Shown here piece by piece: positions 8,722 through 17,100 of a DNA stretch of 22,797 nucleotides (positions within the stretch are counted from its first letter, which is position 1; each line of letters begins with the position of its first letter). Origin of the DNA: Promethearchaeota archaeon (GTDB lineage: Archaea; Asgardarchaeota; Lokiarchaeia; Sigyniarchaeales; SOKP01); assembly GCA_030615235.1 (NCBI GenBank), contig JAUWZR010000011.1, forward strand, positions 1-22,797, written 5' to 3'. The notes under the pieces were generated by a model. It worked only from the letters and a program-made list of their open reading frames with translations, was not told the DNA's origin and made no database searches. Both the position numbers and the translations under genes were made by a program.

Positions 8722-10629
8722 ATGTACGCACAACAACCACCAACACGTCATATTCCGGGAATAATATCTTATATAGATTTTTTTTCATCTAAGAGATCAG
8801 CATATATTCTCTTTTTTAGTTTCCCTGCTATTCTTGCTGTTTTATCGTTTATACTAAATTCACTATACACGAATATTTGGAACTTTTTTTACCTTTCGAA
8901 TGTTTTATTAACATTTTACTTAACCTTGGGAGGCAGTATCATAATATCAATAATTTTCTATTCAAAACGCGCTCCATTACTTGCTACTCCTCCGAAGGGA
9001 TGGTCTTTTCAAATGAATACTTTTTTTACTGGAATAATGGGTTTGTCACTTTTAATTGGGCAAATAATTACAATTTTCCTTAGAAATGTCGCATTTCAAG
9101 AAGTATTTCTCATATTAGGTACTATAATTTCCTATATCTTCGCGTATGTTGTATATTTTTCGTTCACTACGGTTGGTAAATATGGAAATTTCGTTTTAGC
9201 ATTTGTGCAGCCGGTAATTGTAATAACGCTCTATAGTATTTTCGCGTCTCAACTTCCATTTCTTTTTTTCATCAGAGCAATCCTTTTCTTTACAATTTGT
9301 GCTATTATTTTTGCGCTCCCATACGCAAGAAGTATGTCTCGAGTAAGTAATATATACAGACAAGCAACGGGTATAGGAGGATATCCTTTTATTAGAGCTT
9401 TCGTATTATCGATGTTAACAGAAGGTAATGATGATTTACTCGAAGGATTTTTTGATAAAATAGGAGTTAATACCAATATTTTGATACAGTATTTAGCAAT
9501 CAGAAGTAAAGCTTCACAAAAACTTAAAGGCTTATTTGTCGTACCGCATGTTCATTTTGGACCTTTTAAAACTTGTGGATCTTCAGATTTACCAGCTCAT
9601 ATCTACAAGACATTCAGTAATATTCAAGGTACGACAGTTTATCACACTACAAATGATCACGCACAGAATTTAACTTCTCAGAAAGAACTTGAAAAAATCT
9701 TGAGTAAAATAAGGAGCGATGTGAAGTACATCGAAGAAGACAATAATTTAGAATGGACAAAAGAAGTTAATGCAACCACAAGAAGCATGTCGAATTCTGC
9801 AAAGTTAATAGGTATAGATATAAATAATGTTGCTATAATGTTCTTAACTAGACATCCATTACCTTCTGATGATATTCAAGCTGAAATTGGCAACGAAATT
9901 AGAAAGATTGCAAAAACTCAAGGTTATCGTGAGGTTATCATAATAGATTCGCATAATTCTATTATAGGGGATGAAGTTTTAATAAGAAACAAATCGTTAG
10001 AAGCCAACGACCTTATATCTGTTTCAAAAAAATTTCTTATCGCTAATAAAGCTACAGAGAATGACAATAAAATTGTTGTACAATATGGTGTTGCAAAAGA
10101 TCTAATGAGTGAATACACAGAAAGAGATGGTATTGGTACGGGTGGAATGGTTGTTCACCTATTTAAAGACATTGAATCAAATCAAAAAACGGTGTTTATT
10201 CACTTCGATGCAAATAATGCGTATGTTGATATTCGATCGTTCGTTTTAAACATGCTACAAAATAGAGGAATCGAGAGAGGGGAAATAACGACTTCAGATT
10301 CTCACATTGTAGCAAGGCAATTCTCTGCTCGGGGATATTCTCCTTTGGGTGACAAGATCAAATTAGAAAAGATTCTAGAAAAAATTGATAATTTAATAAT
10401 TAAAGCAGAAAGCAATTTAGAAGACGTGGAATTTCATTATCACGATTCTATCGTCGATAATGTAAAGATATGGAACGAACCTCGCTATTTTGAGGTAATT
10501 ATGAATACATTATTCAAATGTATTAAAGTTTCTCAAGGACTGTTCACTTACAGTCTTATAATCCCTACTTTATTCTCAATAATTTTGCTTCTATTTTTCT
10601 ATAACATCCAATTTTCTGCTATTTTTTAG
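8722..10629 (+). CDS. DUF2070 family archaeal membrane protein
   Basis: A 635-residue member of the archaea-specific DUF2070 family (no assigned function). The first ~200 residues hold about six membrane helices. A soluble domain follows with conserved-looking polar motifs: HVHFGPF (His276, His278, 277-282 region), GSSDLP (286-291), NDHAQN (Asp312-His313), IDSHNS (Asp409, His411), SDSH (Asp526, His528) and HYHDS (His572, His574, Asp575). A last membrane helix lies at ~608-628. The spaced His/Asp residues look like a metal centre, which suggests a membrane-bound hydrolase; that is inference. The soluble domain sits between membrane segments. ATG at 8722 lacks a Shine-Dalgarno. The GTPase follows 111 bases later, with its own promoter-like site between them. 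Confidence 0.88.
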   Translation: MYAQQPPTRHIPGIISYIDFFSSKRSAYILFFSFPAILAVLSFILNSLYTNIWNFFYLSNVLLTFYLTLGGSIIISIIFYSKRAPLLATPPKGWSFQMNTFFTGIMGLSLLIGQIITIFLRNVAFQEVFLILGTIISYIFAYVVYFSFTTVGKYGNFVLAFVQPVIVITLYSIFASQLPFLFFIRAILFFTICAIIFALPYARSMSRVSNIYRQATGIGGYPFIRAFVLSMLTEGNDDLLEGFFDKIGVNTNILIQYLAIRSKASQKLKGLFVVPHVHFGPFKTCGSSDLPAHIYKTFSNIQGTTVYHTTNDHAQNLTSQKELEKILSKIRSDVKYIEEDNNLEWTKEVNATTRSMSNSAKLIGIDINNVAIMFLTRHPLPSDDIQAEIGNEIRKIAKTQGYREVIIIDSHNSIIGDEVLIRNKSLEANDLISVSKKFLIANKATENDNKIVVQYGVAKDLMSEYTERDGIGTGGMVVHLFKDIESNQKTVFIHFDANNAYVDIRSFVLNMLQNRGIERGEITTSDSHIVARQFSARGYSPLGDKIKLEKILEKIDNLIIKAESNLEDVEFHYHDSIVDNVKIWNEPRYFEVIMNTLFKCIKVSQGLFTYSLIIPTLFSIILLLFFYNIQFSAIF

Positions 10630-10669
10630 AATCACGACGCTTTTCTTTGTAGATATGATCCATATATTA

Positions 10670-10685
10670 CCTATATATATCTATG
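10670..10685 (+). promoter_or_regulatory. TATA-box-like site upstream of the Arf-like GTPase
   Basis: CCTATATATATCTATG is the strongest archaeal TATA-like stretch in the 111-base gap after DUF2070. Using the archaeal rule of initiation about 25 bases downstream, transcription would begin near 10700-10705. This leaves a short leader before the ATG at 10741. It suggests the GTPase/longin pair has its own promoter. Low certainty in such AT-rich DNA. Confidence 0.35.
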
Positions 10686-10740
10686 TAAGTTGACCTTTTT
10701 TCTTTAAAAATATTCTTTTCTTTTCGTAATTGTATAAGAA

Positions 10741-11280
10741 ATGTTGAGTTCAGAAATAATTTCAAAATTGATGAAGGTGACATTCATCGGTTCGCCGGCA
10801 GTCGGAAAAACGACTATGTTACAACTTCTCTCAAAGGATACGATTAGCAAATTTTATTTCCCTACCCATGGCTTTGATTTAAAAACGATCAAATTAGACG
10901 ACTATAATATAAGAGTGTGGGATTTTGGCGGTCAAAGCTCGTACCTAAAAACTTATTCAAGAGATTACCTTCTAGGTTCAGATGTTCTTTTTGTTGTTAC
11001 TGATTCTACGCCCCGAAATGTTTTAAACTCGCGAGAGTTGATTAAATTCGCAACACATTTTATCGATCGAGAGTGTCCAATAATTGCTATAGCAAATAAA
11101 CAAGATTTAACGAAGAATAATGGAATAATGAGTCCAGATCGCGTAGAACAATTACTCCATGTAAAAACTTATGGGCTTACTGCGATAAATCCTAGCGAGA
11201 GAAATAAATTATTAGATATTATTAGAAAAGAATTAAACAAAGTTGTATTAAGGAGGAGGTCAAAAGAAGATGAACTTTAA
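10741..11280 (+). CDS. Arf-family small GTPase
   Basis: A complete 179-residue small GTPase with all G motifs: G1 GSPAVGKT (17-24), G2/switch I PTHGFDLKTI (41-50), closely following the Arf pattern PTIGFNVETV, G3 WDFGGQ (60-65) with the catalytic Gln65, G4 NKQD (119-122) and a G5-like TAIN (147-150). WD-GGQ and NKQD mark the Arf/Arl/SR-beta branch rather than Ras/Rab. Unlike eukaryotic Arf it has no Gly2 for myristoylation; the N-terminal 10 residues could be a short amphipathic helix. The C-terminus is basic then acidic, without a prenylation cysteine. Its last codons overlap the start of the longin/winged-helix gene by 11 bases, predicting coupled translation and a GTPase-partner relationship comparable in principle to MglA-MglB. 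Confidence 0.93.
   Translation: MLSSEIISKLMKVTFIGSPAVGKTTMLQLLSKDTISKFYFPTHGFDLKTIKLDDYNIRVWDFGGQSSYLKTYSRDYLLGSDVLFVVTDSTPRNVLNSRELIKFATHFIDRECPIIAIANKQDLTKNNGIMSPDRVEQLLHVKTYGLTAINPSERNKLLDIIRKELNKVVLRRRSKEDEL
11251..11260 (+). promoter_or_regulatory. strong Shine-Dalgarno for the longin/winged-helix gene
   Basis: AGGAGGAGGT lies inside the end of the GTPase reading frame (encoding part of its Arg-Arg-Arg stretch) and 9 bases before the ATG at 11270. It is an almost complete match to the 16S anti-Shine-Dalgarno and fixes the start of the next gene within the overlap. It is the clearest ribosome-binding site in the window. Confidence 0.9.
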
Positions 11281-11824
11281 CGAAAATGAGCTTTTTGGAG
11301 CAGCTTTAATAGGCTTCGATATGATTGATGGACCTTATATAAAATATCAGAAGGAATATGGAGCTCCGTCAAATTTAATGAATTTAGATGATTTTGCCAT
11401 GAATTTTTATTTAGCTTTTCGAGGAGGTAACGCTGGCAAAAAACCAAGAGCGATTTTGTACGACAAGTTTTATATCGTAGCATTCCCGCAAGACTTAGAA
11501 CTTTGCTGTCTATTCATGAAACCTCAAGGTATAGATAGGAACATTAAACAGCTTAGCAAGATTGCAACTAGAATTATTCATGAGATGGATAATGACGAAA
11601 AAGGTAATAATGTTCCAATAGTTTCCAGTGAAAACACAATTGAGGAGATGAAACGTCTTATCGTAAATCTTTTGAGCGGAGTCGAAATGTCTACCCCTGA
11701 ATTAAGAAGGTATTTTAAATTAAGTAACTCGCAGATATGGAAGGTTATGGCTTCGTTAGAAAATTCTCGAAATGTAAAACGTGCAAGAAAACAAGGAAGA
11801 ACTGTTTTATGGACCGCTACCTAG
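11270..11824 (+). CDS. longin-like domain plus winged-helix protein
   Basis: A 184-residue protein. Residues ~8-110 alternate as strand-strand-helix-strand-strand-helix (strands near GAALIGFD, PYIKYQK, PRAILYD, FYIVAFP and LCCLFMK; helices near LDDFAMNFYLAF and IKQLSKIATRIIHEM). This order fits a longin fold rather than roadblock, which starts with a helix. Residues ~125-184 form a winged-helix domain (ELRRYFKLSNSQIWKVMASL, then a basic wing ending RTVLWTAT). The early D-GP motif and longin-winged-helix order recall Nprl2/folliculin-type longin proteins of eukaryotic nutrient signalling, but that comparison rests on pattern alone. Overlap with the Arf-like GTPase suggests it is the effector, scaffold or regulator of that GTPase. 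T-runs directly after the stop suggest it ends the transcript. Confidence 0.75.
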   Translation: MNFNENELFGAALIGFDMIDGPYIKYQKEYGAPSNLMNLDDFAMNFYLAFRGGNAGKKPRAILYDKFYIVAFPQDLELCCLFMKPQGIDRNIKQLSKIATRIIHEMDNDEKGNNVPIVSSENTIEEMKRLIVNLLSGVEMSTPELRRYFKLSNSQIWKVMASLENSRNVKRARKQGRTVLWTAT

Positions 11825-11851
11825 TTTTTTTTTCTAATTTTTTATATTTTT
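11825..11851 (+). terminator. oligo-T archaeal terminator
   Basis: Immediately after the TAG stop, three T-runs follow (9 T at 11825-11833, 6 T at 11838-11843, 5 T at 11847-11851). This is typical of factor-independent archaeal termination and is well placed to separate this unit from the convergent minus-strand gene ending at 11862. Confidence 0.7.
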
Positions 11852-11861
11852 AATGAACTAA

Positions 11862-12557
11862 TTACCTCAGGTTATGGTTCCAATTTTTCATTTTTGTATA
11901 ATACCTTGAAAACATAATGTAGCAGATATCAGGCAATTCCAATTCCTTATCTAGGTTTTTTAATGTGATATATCGGAGAATATGATTGATTAGGAAAATA
12001 CCCAGAAATTCCATATGATAACTACCTACCTTTTTAGAGAGCGCTTCACCTGTATAGGTGATATTTAGTTTCTCCTGAGTATCGTATGTTAATTCAATAG
12101 AGATTCCTGGAAATACTTCTTTTATAATTTGCCACTTATCAGCTGTTTTCCACACTATAGCACCAAGAAATATTGCTAAATCATTTACATCACTATCTTT
12201 CAATAAACTAAATGGCTCGGTTCTTTGAATTAAAACCTTTTGCATCAAATCAGATTTTTTATCATAAGATTGTTCAAAGGGTTCTCTATTTTGAATCATC
12301 CTCTCCATAAAATTAAAAATTATATCAACGTAAGTAATGCTATCTTCACCAGGGATTAAATATACTCTGTCGCCTGAAAAAAAGCATTTAAATTCTGCGG
12401 TAACGCCATCTCCAAATTCATCTCCGAAATACGTAAAAGTTAGATGAATATTAACCTCTGGAAACATTTCTAAGGTAATCGTCCAATCTTCATTAATACC
12501 TATATTTTCGATTTTACCTCCAATATCTTCTGAAATTATCTTCTTAAGAGTATCCAT
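11862..12557 (-). CDS. unknown protein with internal duplication; possibly DUF3786-like
   Basis: The canonical ATG form is 231 residues. It contains two related halves: W25-x-I-x2-E-x-F-P-x3-I-x-L-T-F41 and W142-x-I-x2-E-x-F-P-x3-I-x-L-T-Y158. Each is followed by strands and then a hydrophobic helix (YVDIIFNFMERMI; FLGIFLINHILRYI), so it looks like a tandem-fold protein. The GDEF...YLIPGED segment has a vague likeness to DUF3786 proteins, but I would not rely on it. No signal peptide, metal site or nucleotide motif is seen. The ATG at 12557 has no Shine-Dalgarno, and the frame continues upstream with protein-like sequence for ~40 codons, so the true N-terminus is probably longer. It lies downstream of the RNA methyltransferase on the same strand. 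Confidence 0.7.
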   Translation of the reverse strand: MDTLKKIISEDIGGKIENIGINEDWTITLEMFPEVNIHLTFTYFGDEFGDGVTAEFKCFFSGDRVYLIPGEDSITYVDIIFNFMERMIQNREPFEQSYDKKSDLMQKVLIQRTEPFSLLKDSDVNDLAIFLGAIVWKTADKWQIIKEVFPGISIELTYDTQEKLNITYTGEALSKKVGSYHMEFLGIFLINHILRYITLKNLDKELELPDICYIMFSRYYTKMKNWNHNLR

Positions 12558-12677
12558 GTTGATATCAACGAAAAGTTGATGTTTTGCTTTGCTAATATCT
12601 TCTAATTCCTTAACATGGGGACCTGTTACCCCCGTAGCATCAATTTGTCCAACAGTCCAATATTTAATTCCAGTTAT
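12558..12677 (-). other. in-frame upstream coding extension lacking ATG/GTG/TTG
   Basis: On the minus strand the frame of the 231-aa gene stays open back to a TGA at 12686-12684. The translation is protein-like (it includes YWTVGQIDATGVTGPHVKEL and HQLFVDIN) but has no ATG, GTG or TTG before 12557. A Shine-Dalgarno-like AGGGTGA at ~12690-12684 precedes an ATA codon at 12677 by 6 bases and an ATT at 12668 by 15. This may be a non-canonical AUA/AUU start, a sequencing error, or a gene that recently lost its start. Confidence 0.55.
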
Positions 12678-12719
12678 TTTAACTCACCCTTAGAAAAAGT
12701 TGTTCTAGTATTATTATAA

Positions 12720-14039
12720 TTACTTCTTTTTGAATTTTGCAACAAAAAAACCTTTCGTATAGTGGGTTGCTGGAAATAATCTTCCGGTTCCAGGAATTTG
12801 CTGGTTGTCTATCTTATAGCTAGGAGAAAACCATCTTGGAAGCTCCATAGGCTTAAAATGGTTTAAGATTTTTACTACTTGCAACTCCCCTTCCTCTGGA
12901 TAAAGACTACATGTAGAATAAACGAGAATACCAGAGGGTTTTAGTAAATTAATAGCGCTTTTAAGTAACTTCTCTTGGAGCACAAGATTTTGATGTAGGA
13001 ATCCCTCATTCTGTCTCCATTTAAGTTCGGGATTTGTCGAAAATGTTCCACTTCCAGTACAAGGTGCATCTAACAAAATTTTATCGAAGAAGTTGGTAAA
13101 TCTAAAAGGTAATTTAATACCGTCTGAATTCATCAGATTGGTGTTTAATACATTCAACCTTCTTAAAAGTTGTCTCGTTACACTTAATCGCGATTTGCTA
13201 AAGTCGTTGGCTATTATTTTCGATTGATTTTGAGATAACTGAGCAATAATGCTAGTTTTGATTCCAGGAGCAGCACACATATCGCATATCAACTCGTGTG
13301 CTTGAGGTTCTAAAAGGTGGGCTACAGCAAAAGAAGCCTTATCCTGTATAACGAGTTTGCCCTCCTTATACAATCTATTCAAGATGATTTTCTTTTTGTT
13401 TTTTAATTCTGTATAAAAACCTTCTGAGAAATGAGCATCACGTTTAGTATTAATTCCCTGTTCTTTTAAATCCTTCAAAACAAAATCTAATGAATCTTTT
13501 TGGTTCTTATCAATTTTTAAATCATTAAATCGAAAAAAAAGTGATTTATTATCCACCTTACCATCCATTAGTTTAATATTTGCTCTAATGGTTTCTACAT
13601 CCATTACAGTTATTAGTTTATTAATTAAAAAAGTTGGAATTGCGATTTCTAAACTTAACCTTTCAATCTCTTTTTTTCCAAATAATGCTTGCTCCCAAGA
13701 AAAGAACTCCAGATTCTTTAATTTATTTAATTCGTCTGGAATGAAATTGAGTTCATTATTTACTTTTATAACATTTTCCTTCTCCCATACGATTCGATAA
13801 ATAGCAATAAGATACTTTGCAATACTATAACTATTAGAAACATGTGGCTCTTTAGTAAATTTAAGTTTTCGCTTTAAAATAAAATTGATTTTATTCCAAT
13901 ATCGGAGTATTTCGTAATAATAATGAACTAGCTCAGCATTTCTACGATTTTTAATAGAAAGAGTGCCTGTTTTTCGCTCAATAAATTTAGTTAATAATTT
14001 AATTAAGTCATCTATAACTTTTTGATTGATATTAGACAC
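12720..14039 (-). CDS. RsmB/NSUN-family RNA cytosine-C5 methyltransferase
   Basis: A 439-residue SAM-dependent RNA m5C methyltransferase. The C-terminal half carries the family motifs in order: a QDKASFAVAHLLEP lead-in (232-245), the SAM-binding DMCAAPGIKT (253-262), an acidic ANDF ribose-binding site, DAPCTGSGTF with Cys327 (product-release cysteine), LKWR, STCSLYPEE with nucleophile Cys377, and a closing GTGRLFPATHYTKGFF. The ~200-residue N-terminus is helical, as expected for a NusB/RsmB-like RNA-binding part. The substrate could be rRNA or tRNA; sequence alone does not decide. The start is GTG at 14039 (no ATG near). GGAG is present but almost touches the start, so the true start could differ. 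The T-run terminator of the surface protein lies just upstream. Confidence 0.9.
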   Translation of the reverse strand: MSNINQKVIDDLIKLLTKFIERKTGTLSIKNRRNAELVHYYYEILRYWNKINFILKRKLKFTKEPHVSNSYSIAKYLIAIYRIVWEKENVIKVNNELNFIPDELNKLKNLEFFSWEQALFGKKEIERLSLEIAIPTFLINKLITVMDVETIRANIKLMDGKVDNKSLFFRFNDLKIDKNQKDSLDFVLKDLKEQGINTKRDAHFSEGFYTELKNKKKIILNRLYKEGKLVIQDKASFAVAHLLEPQAHELICDMCAAPGIKTSIIAQLSQNQSKIIANDFSKSRLSVTRQLLRRLNVLNTNLMNSDGIKLPFRFTNFFDKILLDAPCTGSGTFSTNPELKWRQNEGFLHQNLVLQEKLLKSAINLLKPSGILVYSTCSLYPEEGELQVVKILNHFKPMELPRWFSPSYKIDNQQIPGTGRLFPATHYTKGFFVAKFKKK

Positions 14040-14091
14040 ACTCCAATAATATGATTATTTTTAGAGATTTAACTATCAATAATGTTTATGC

Positions 14092-14121
14092 AAAAAAAAG
14101 AATAAGTATTTAGAAAAAAAA
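14092..14121 (-). terminator. oligo-T terminator after the surface protein gene
   Basis: Read on the minus strand, two runs of 8 T (14121-14114 and 14099-14092) follow the stop of the large surface protein within 12-41 bases. This fits archaeal oligo-T termination and would separate that message from the RNA methyltransferase, which starts at 14039. Confidence 0.6.
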
Positions 14122-14132
14122 TAGGAATTTAA

Positions 14133-17100
14133 TTATATCTTGATTGGTATTAAAATTCCTTTATTTTTTAAAGAAAGTATGGTGCTAATAATCTGGTCTC
14201 TTGATTCTTTTCTACCCGCAATCCCAAAACTAAGCAAGCTGGAAACAAAGAAAAACTTCCGCTCTTTTTGTATCTGATCAGCAACTTCAATTAACGCCTT
14301 TTCTAGAGAACTTAGTTTGAAGACATCTCGGTAGGGAGCTAATTTCAAAGGATACATTAAGGTAATATTGAAATACTTCTCAATCAATGGATCTGTTTCT
14401 CTGAATGGGGTGATATCACCATCGAAGTTTTCTAAGTAGGCTCTGAATTTAAATTCAAATTCGTTGGTAAATGAAGATTGATTTTCTTTTAATTGATCAG
14501 ATGGCGATTTGTCTAAAACTAAAGCGACACGAGCATAATCACCGTCAGTAATAATAATTTTGAAATCATAGTAATCCATCTCGAAACCCTTAGATATCTG
14601 CTCTTTTTCTGCTCCTTTTTGAAATTCTTGACGGAATTGCGATATTGCTTGTAGGAACCCAGAAATTAAGTCTGAATCGATACCCTCAGTGGCAATTTGC
14701 TTATTGAAAATTGAAACTCCAACATCTTTATGGATGATTATAATGTAAGAGATATTCACTAAATCATCGAGAACCGTAGCTTCCTTTGACCAGATTCTTC
14801 TCAACTTTTGAGTTTTGTGTCGTTTTACAGCAATGAAAATGAATAACCCTGCCAATATTGCTAGCATATAAGGTAATAATTGTAGGAATGTATCCATAAA
14901 CAGAATAAAGTCATCAACAATTCTGATATTGATTGATTGTAGTTCTGAACTCACATAGATTCCTTCTTCGTTATAAATCGCTTTTATTGAATAATATTCT
15001 CCAGTTTGTGAAAATTCAAGATTTGCTGTAGCTATCCCTTCATAATTAGTTGTAACTCTGGTTTCAAATGTTACTAACGAATCACCTTGAAGTACTTGGA
15101 AAATTATATTCAAACTTTCTAAGGGTCTTCCATCTCCACTAATTATTCTCACTGAAAAAGGGTAATTTCCTAATTTATATTGATTATCAGGGCTATCAAG
15201 AAAATTAATTGATACTTGTACTTTATAGACCTCATATGTTCCATTTACATCGAAATTTATTGAATTCCAAAGAGAACTTACATTAAATTCAAAGAAACCT
15301 TGATCAGGACCTCCATATTGGATATCTCCTTCCCAAATTCCCCTTCCCAATCCGTTATCGATAACTACAGTTCCAGAATTTTGTAACATGATATCCGACG
15401 GTTTTATATCATTAGGGTTCAATCCAAAACCGATCTTTGAGGTTATATCCGAAGTTACTGTATTCTGTATGTACAAATTTATAGTAAATTCATCTATCGA
15501 GACATTAAAGTTTTCGAATGTCCCGTTTCCTACATACAAAAAGCGCATTCTTATTGAATTATCATCACTAGTGTTTATTAATTGGAGGATAACCCAGGTA
15601 AAGAGTGGTTTTAAAGCATCAGAGGTAGTAGTTTCGTCTTTAAAGGCGAGAGATCTATTATTCTCAGATAATTGTAACCAATCTTTTTCATTTTCTTCAG
15701 GAGTGAGAAAAGAATAATTTTCTTTTCCCTTATAAATTTCAATTAATGCTAAATCTAAATCATTAGGGTTGCTAATACTTACATTAGAACTTGTTCGAAA
15801 GTCCAATTGAGGTACATACGGATTAGGGTAAAGAGGAGGTACTTTGAAACCTATATTAAAACCCCAATCATATAGATCAACATCCCATAATGATAAATCT
15901 ATGTCCTCAAGAATATTAAATTTGAATTCAATTGATAGATTATTTGTATCCGCTTGTGCTCTAAAGAATTTATTATCATTCAATTTTAACGCATCTAAAT
16001 CTAAATCTCCGATCACACTACCATTAAGGGCATTTTCGTTTAATTCACTTGGAAATTCTAATTCTTGAATTAATGGATCATGAGGTAAAATTGTATCATT
16101 GAATAACATTCTTTCACCGAGATTTACAGTAAAAATATTATAAGAAGTATCAAATTGAGCATTACCAAGATATCGAAATTGAAATTCCATAAGATTGTTA
16201 TTTGAATAATTGATGAAATGTTTAAGAAAGGTTATCTTCTCATCTGGCTCAAAAATTTTATAGCTTATTAAGCTTTCAGTTTCCTGCTTTATATTTATTT
16301 TATCTGAAAGATCGAACCATTGTCCATTACTATAGTTTTTAATGAGTAATGAAGCTGAATTAATGTCTATTATATCGCTAACGCTTGTAGCTAAATAAAA
16401 ATCTATACTGTTTAGAAAGATGTTGTGCAAATACATCCAGAAGAATGAATTATTATAAAAAAAATTAACAGTTGTTTCATCTAAAATACCAGAAGATACA
16501 TTTTTTATATTAAATTTCATTTCGATTGTTAAATTGGATGTATCTGCTCTACAAATATATCTATTGCTATCAATAGTTTTGAGTGACTCTAAATCCCCTG
16601 TTAATTTTGTACCATTTATTGGACCAACTATTTCCTTAACATTATTAATCGTAAAATTCTCTTTCCATACTTCATTATAAAAAAGATAGGTTTCTCCTTC
16701 ACCAATATTATCTAAGTCGCCTCCATCTGGATTAAAATATAGAAATTTTGGTCCTCCCCCATATATTTCATCGTTAGGAGGAATTTTGATTCTAAAAGCA
16801 AACCAATATTTATCGTCTCCGTTTTCATTTGTATGAAAGGTTTCTGATATATTTAAAAAAACGGCACCTCTCTCAGAATTTAAAAAATCAAAATGTTCCC
16901 AATGAGCTGCCATGTTAAGAGGATGAGGATTTGTGACTTCACCTAATGTTTCGTTGTTAGGTGTACCATCAGACGTACAATTTACTATAGCGATCTCCCA
17001 AGAATTTTCTGTTGTAAAATTATATGTGTTAACCATATCCTGAATAAATATACTTAAATTGTTTACAAATTGACTTAATTGAACGGAAAATTTTTGATAC

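Noticed and set aside
11251..11280. GTPase ends in Lys-Glu-Asp-Glu-Leu, like an ER-retention signal
   Set aside because: The protein is cytosolic and archaeal; the ending arises from the overlap with the next gene's ribosome-binding site and start.
15388..15717. 109-codon plus-strand ORF within the surface protein
   Set aside because: It is antisense to a gene with clear domain structure and shows no protein-family features.
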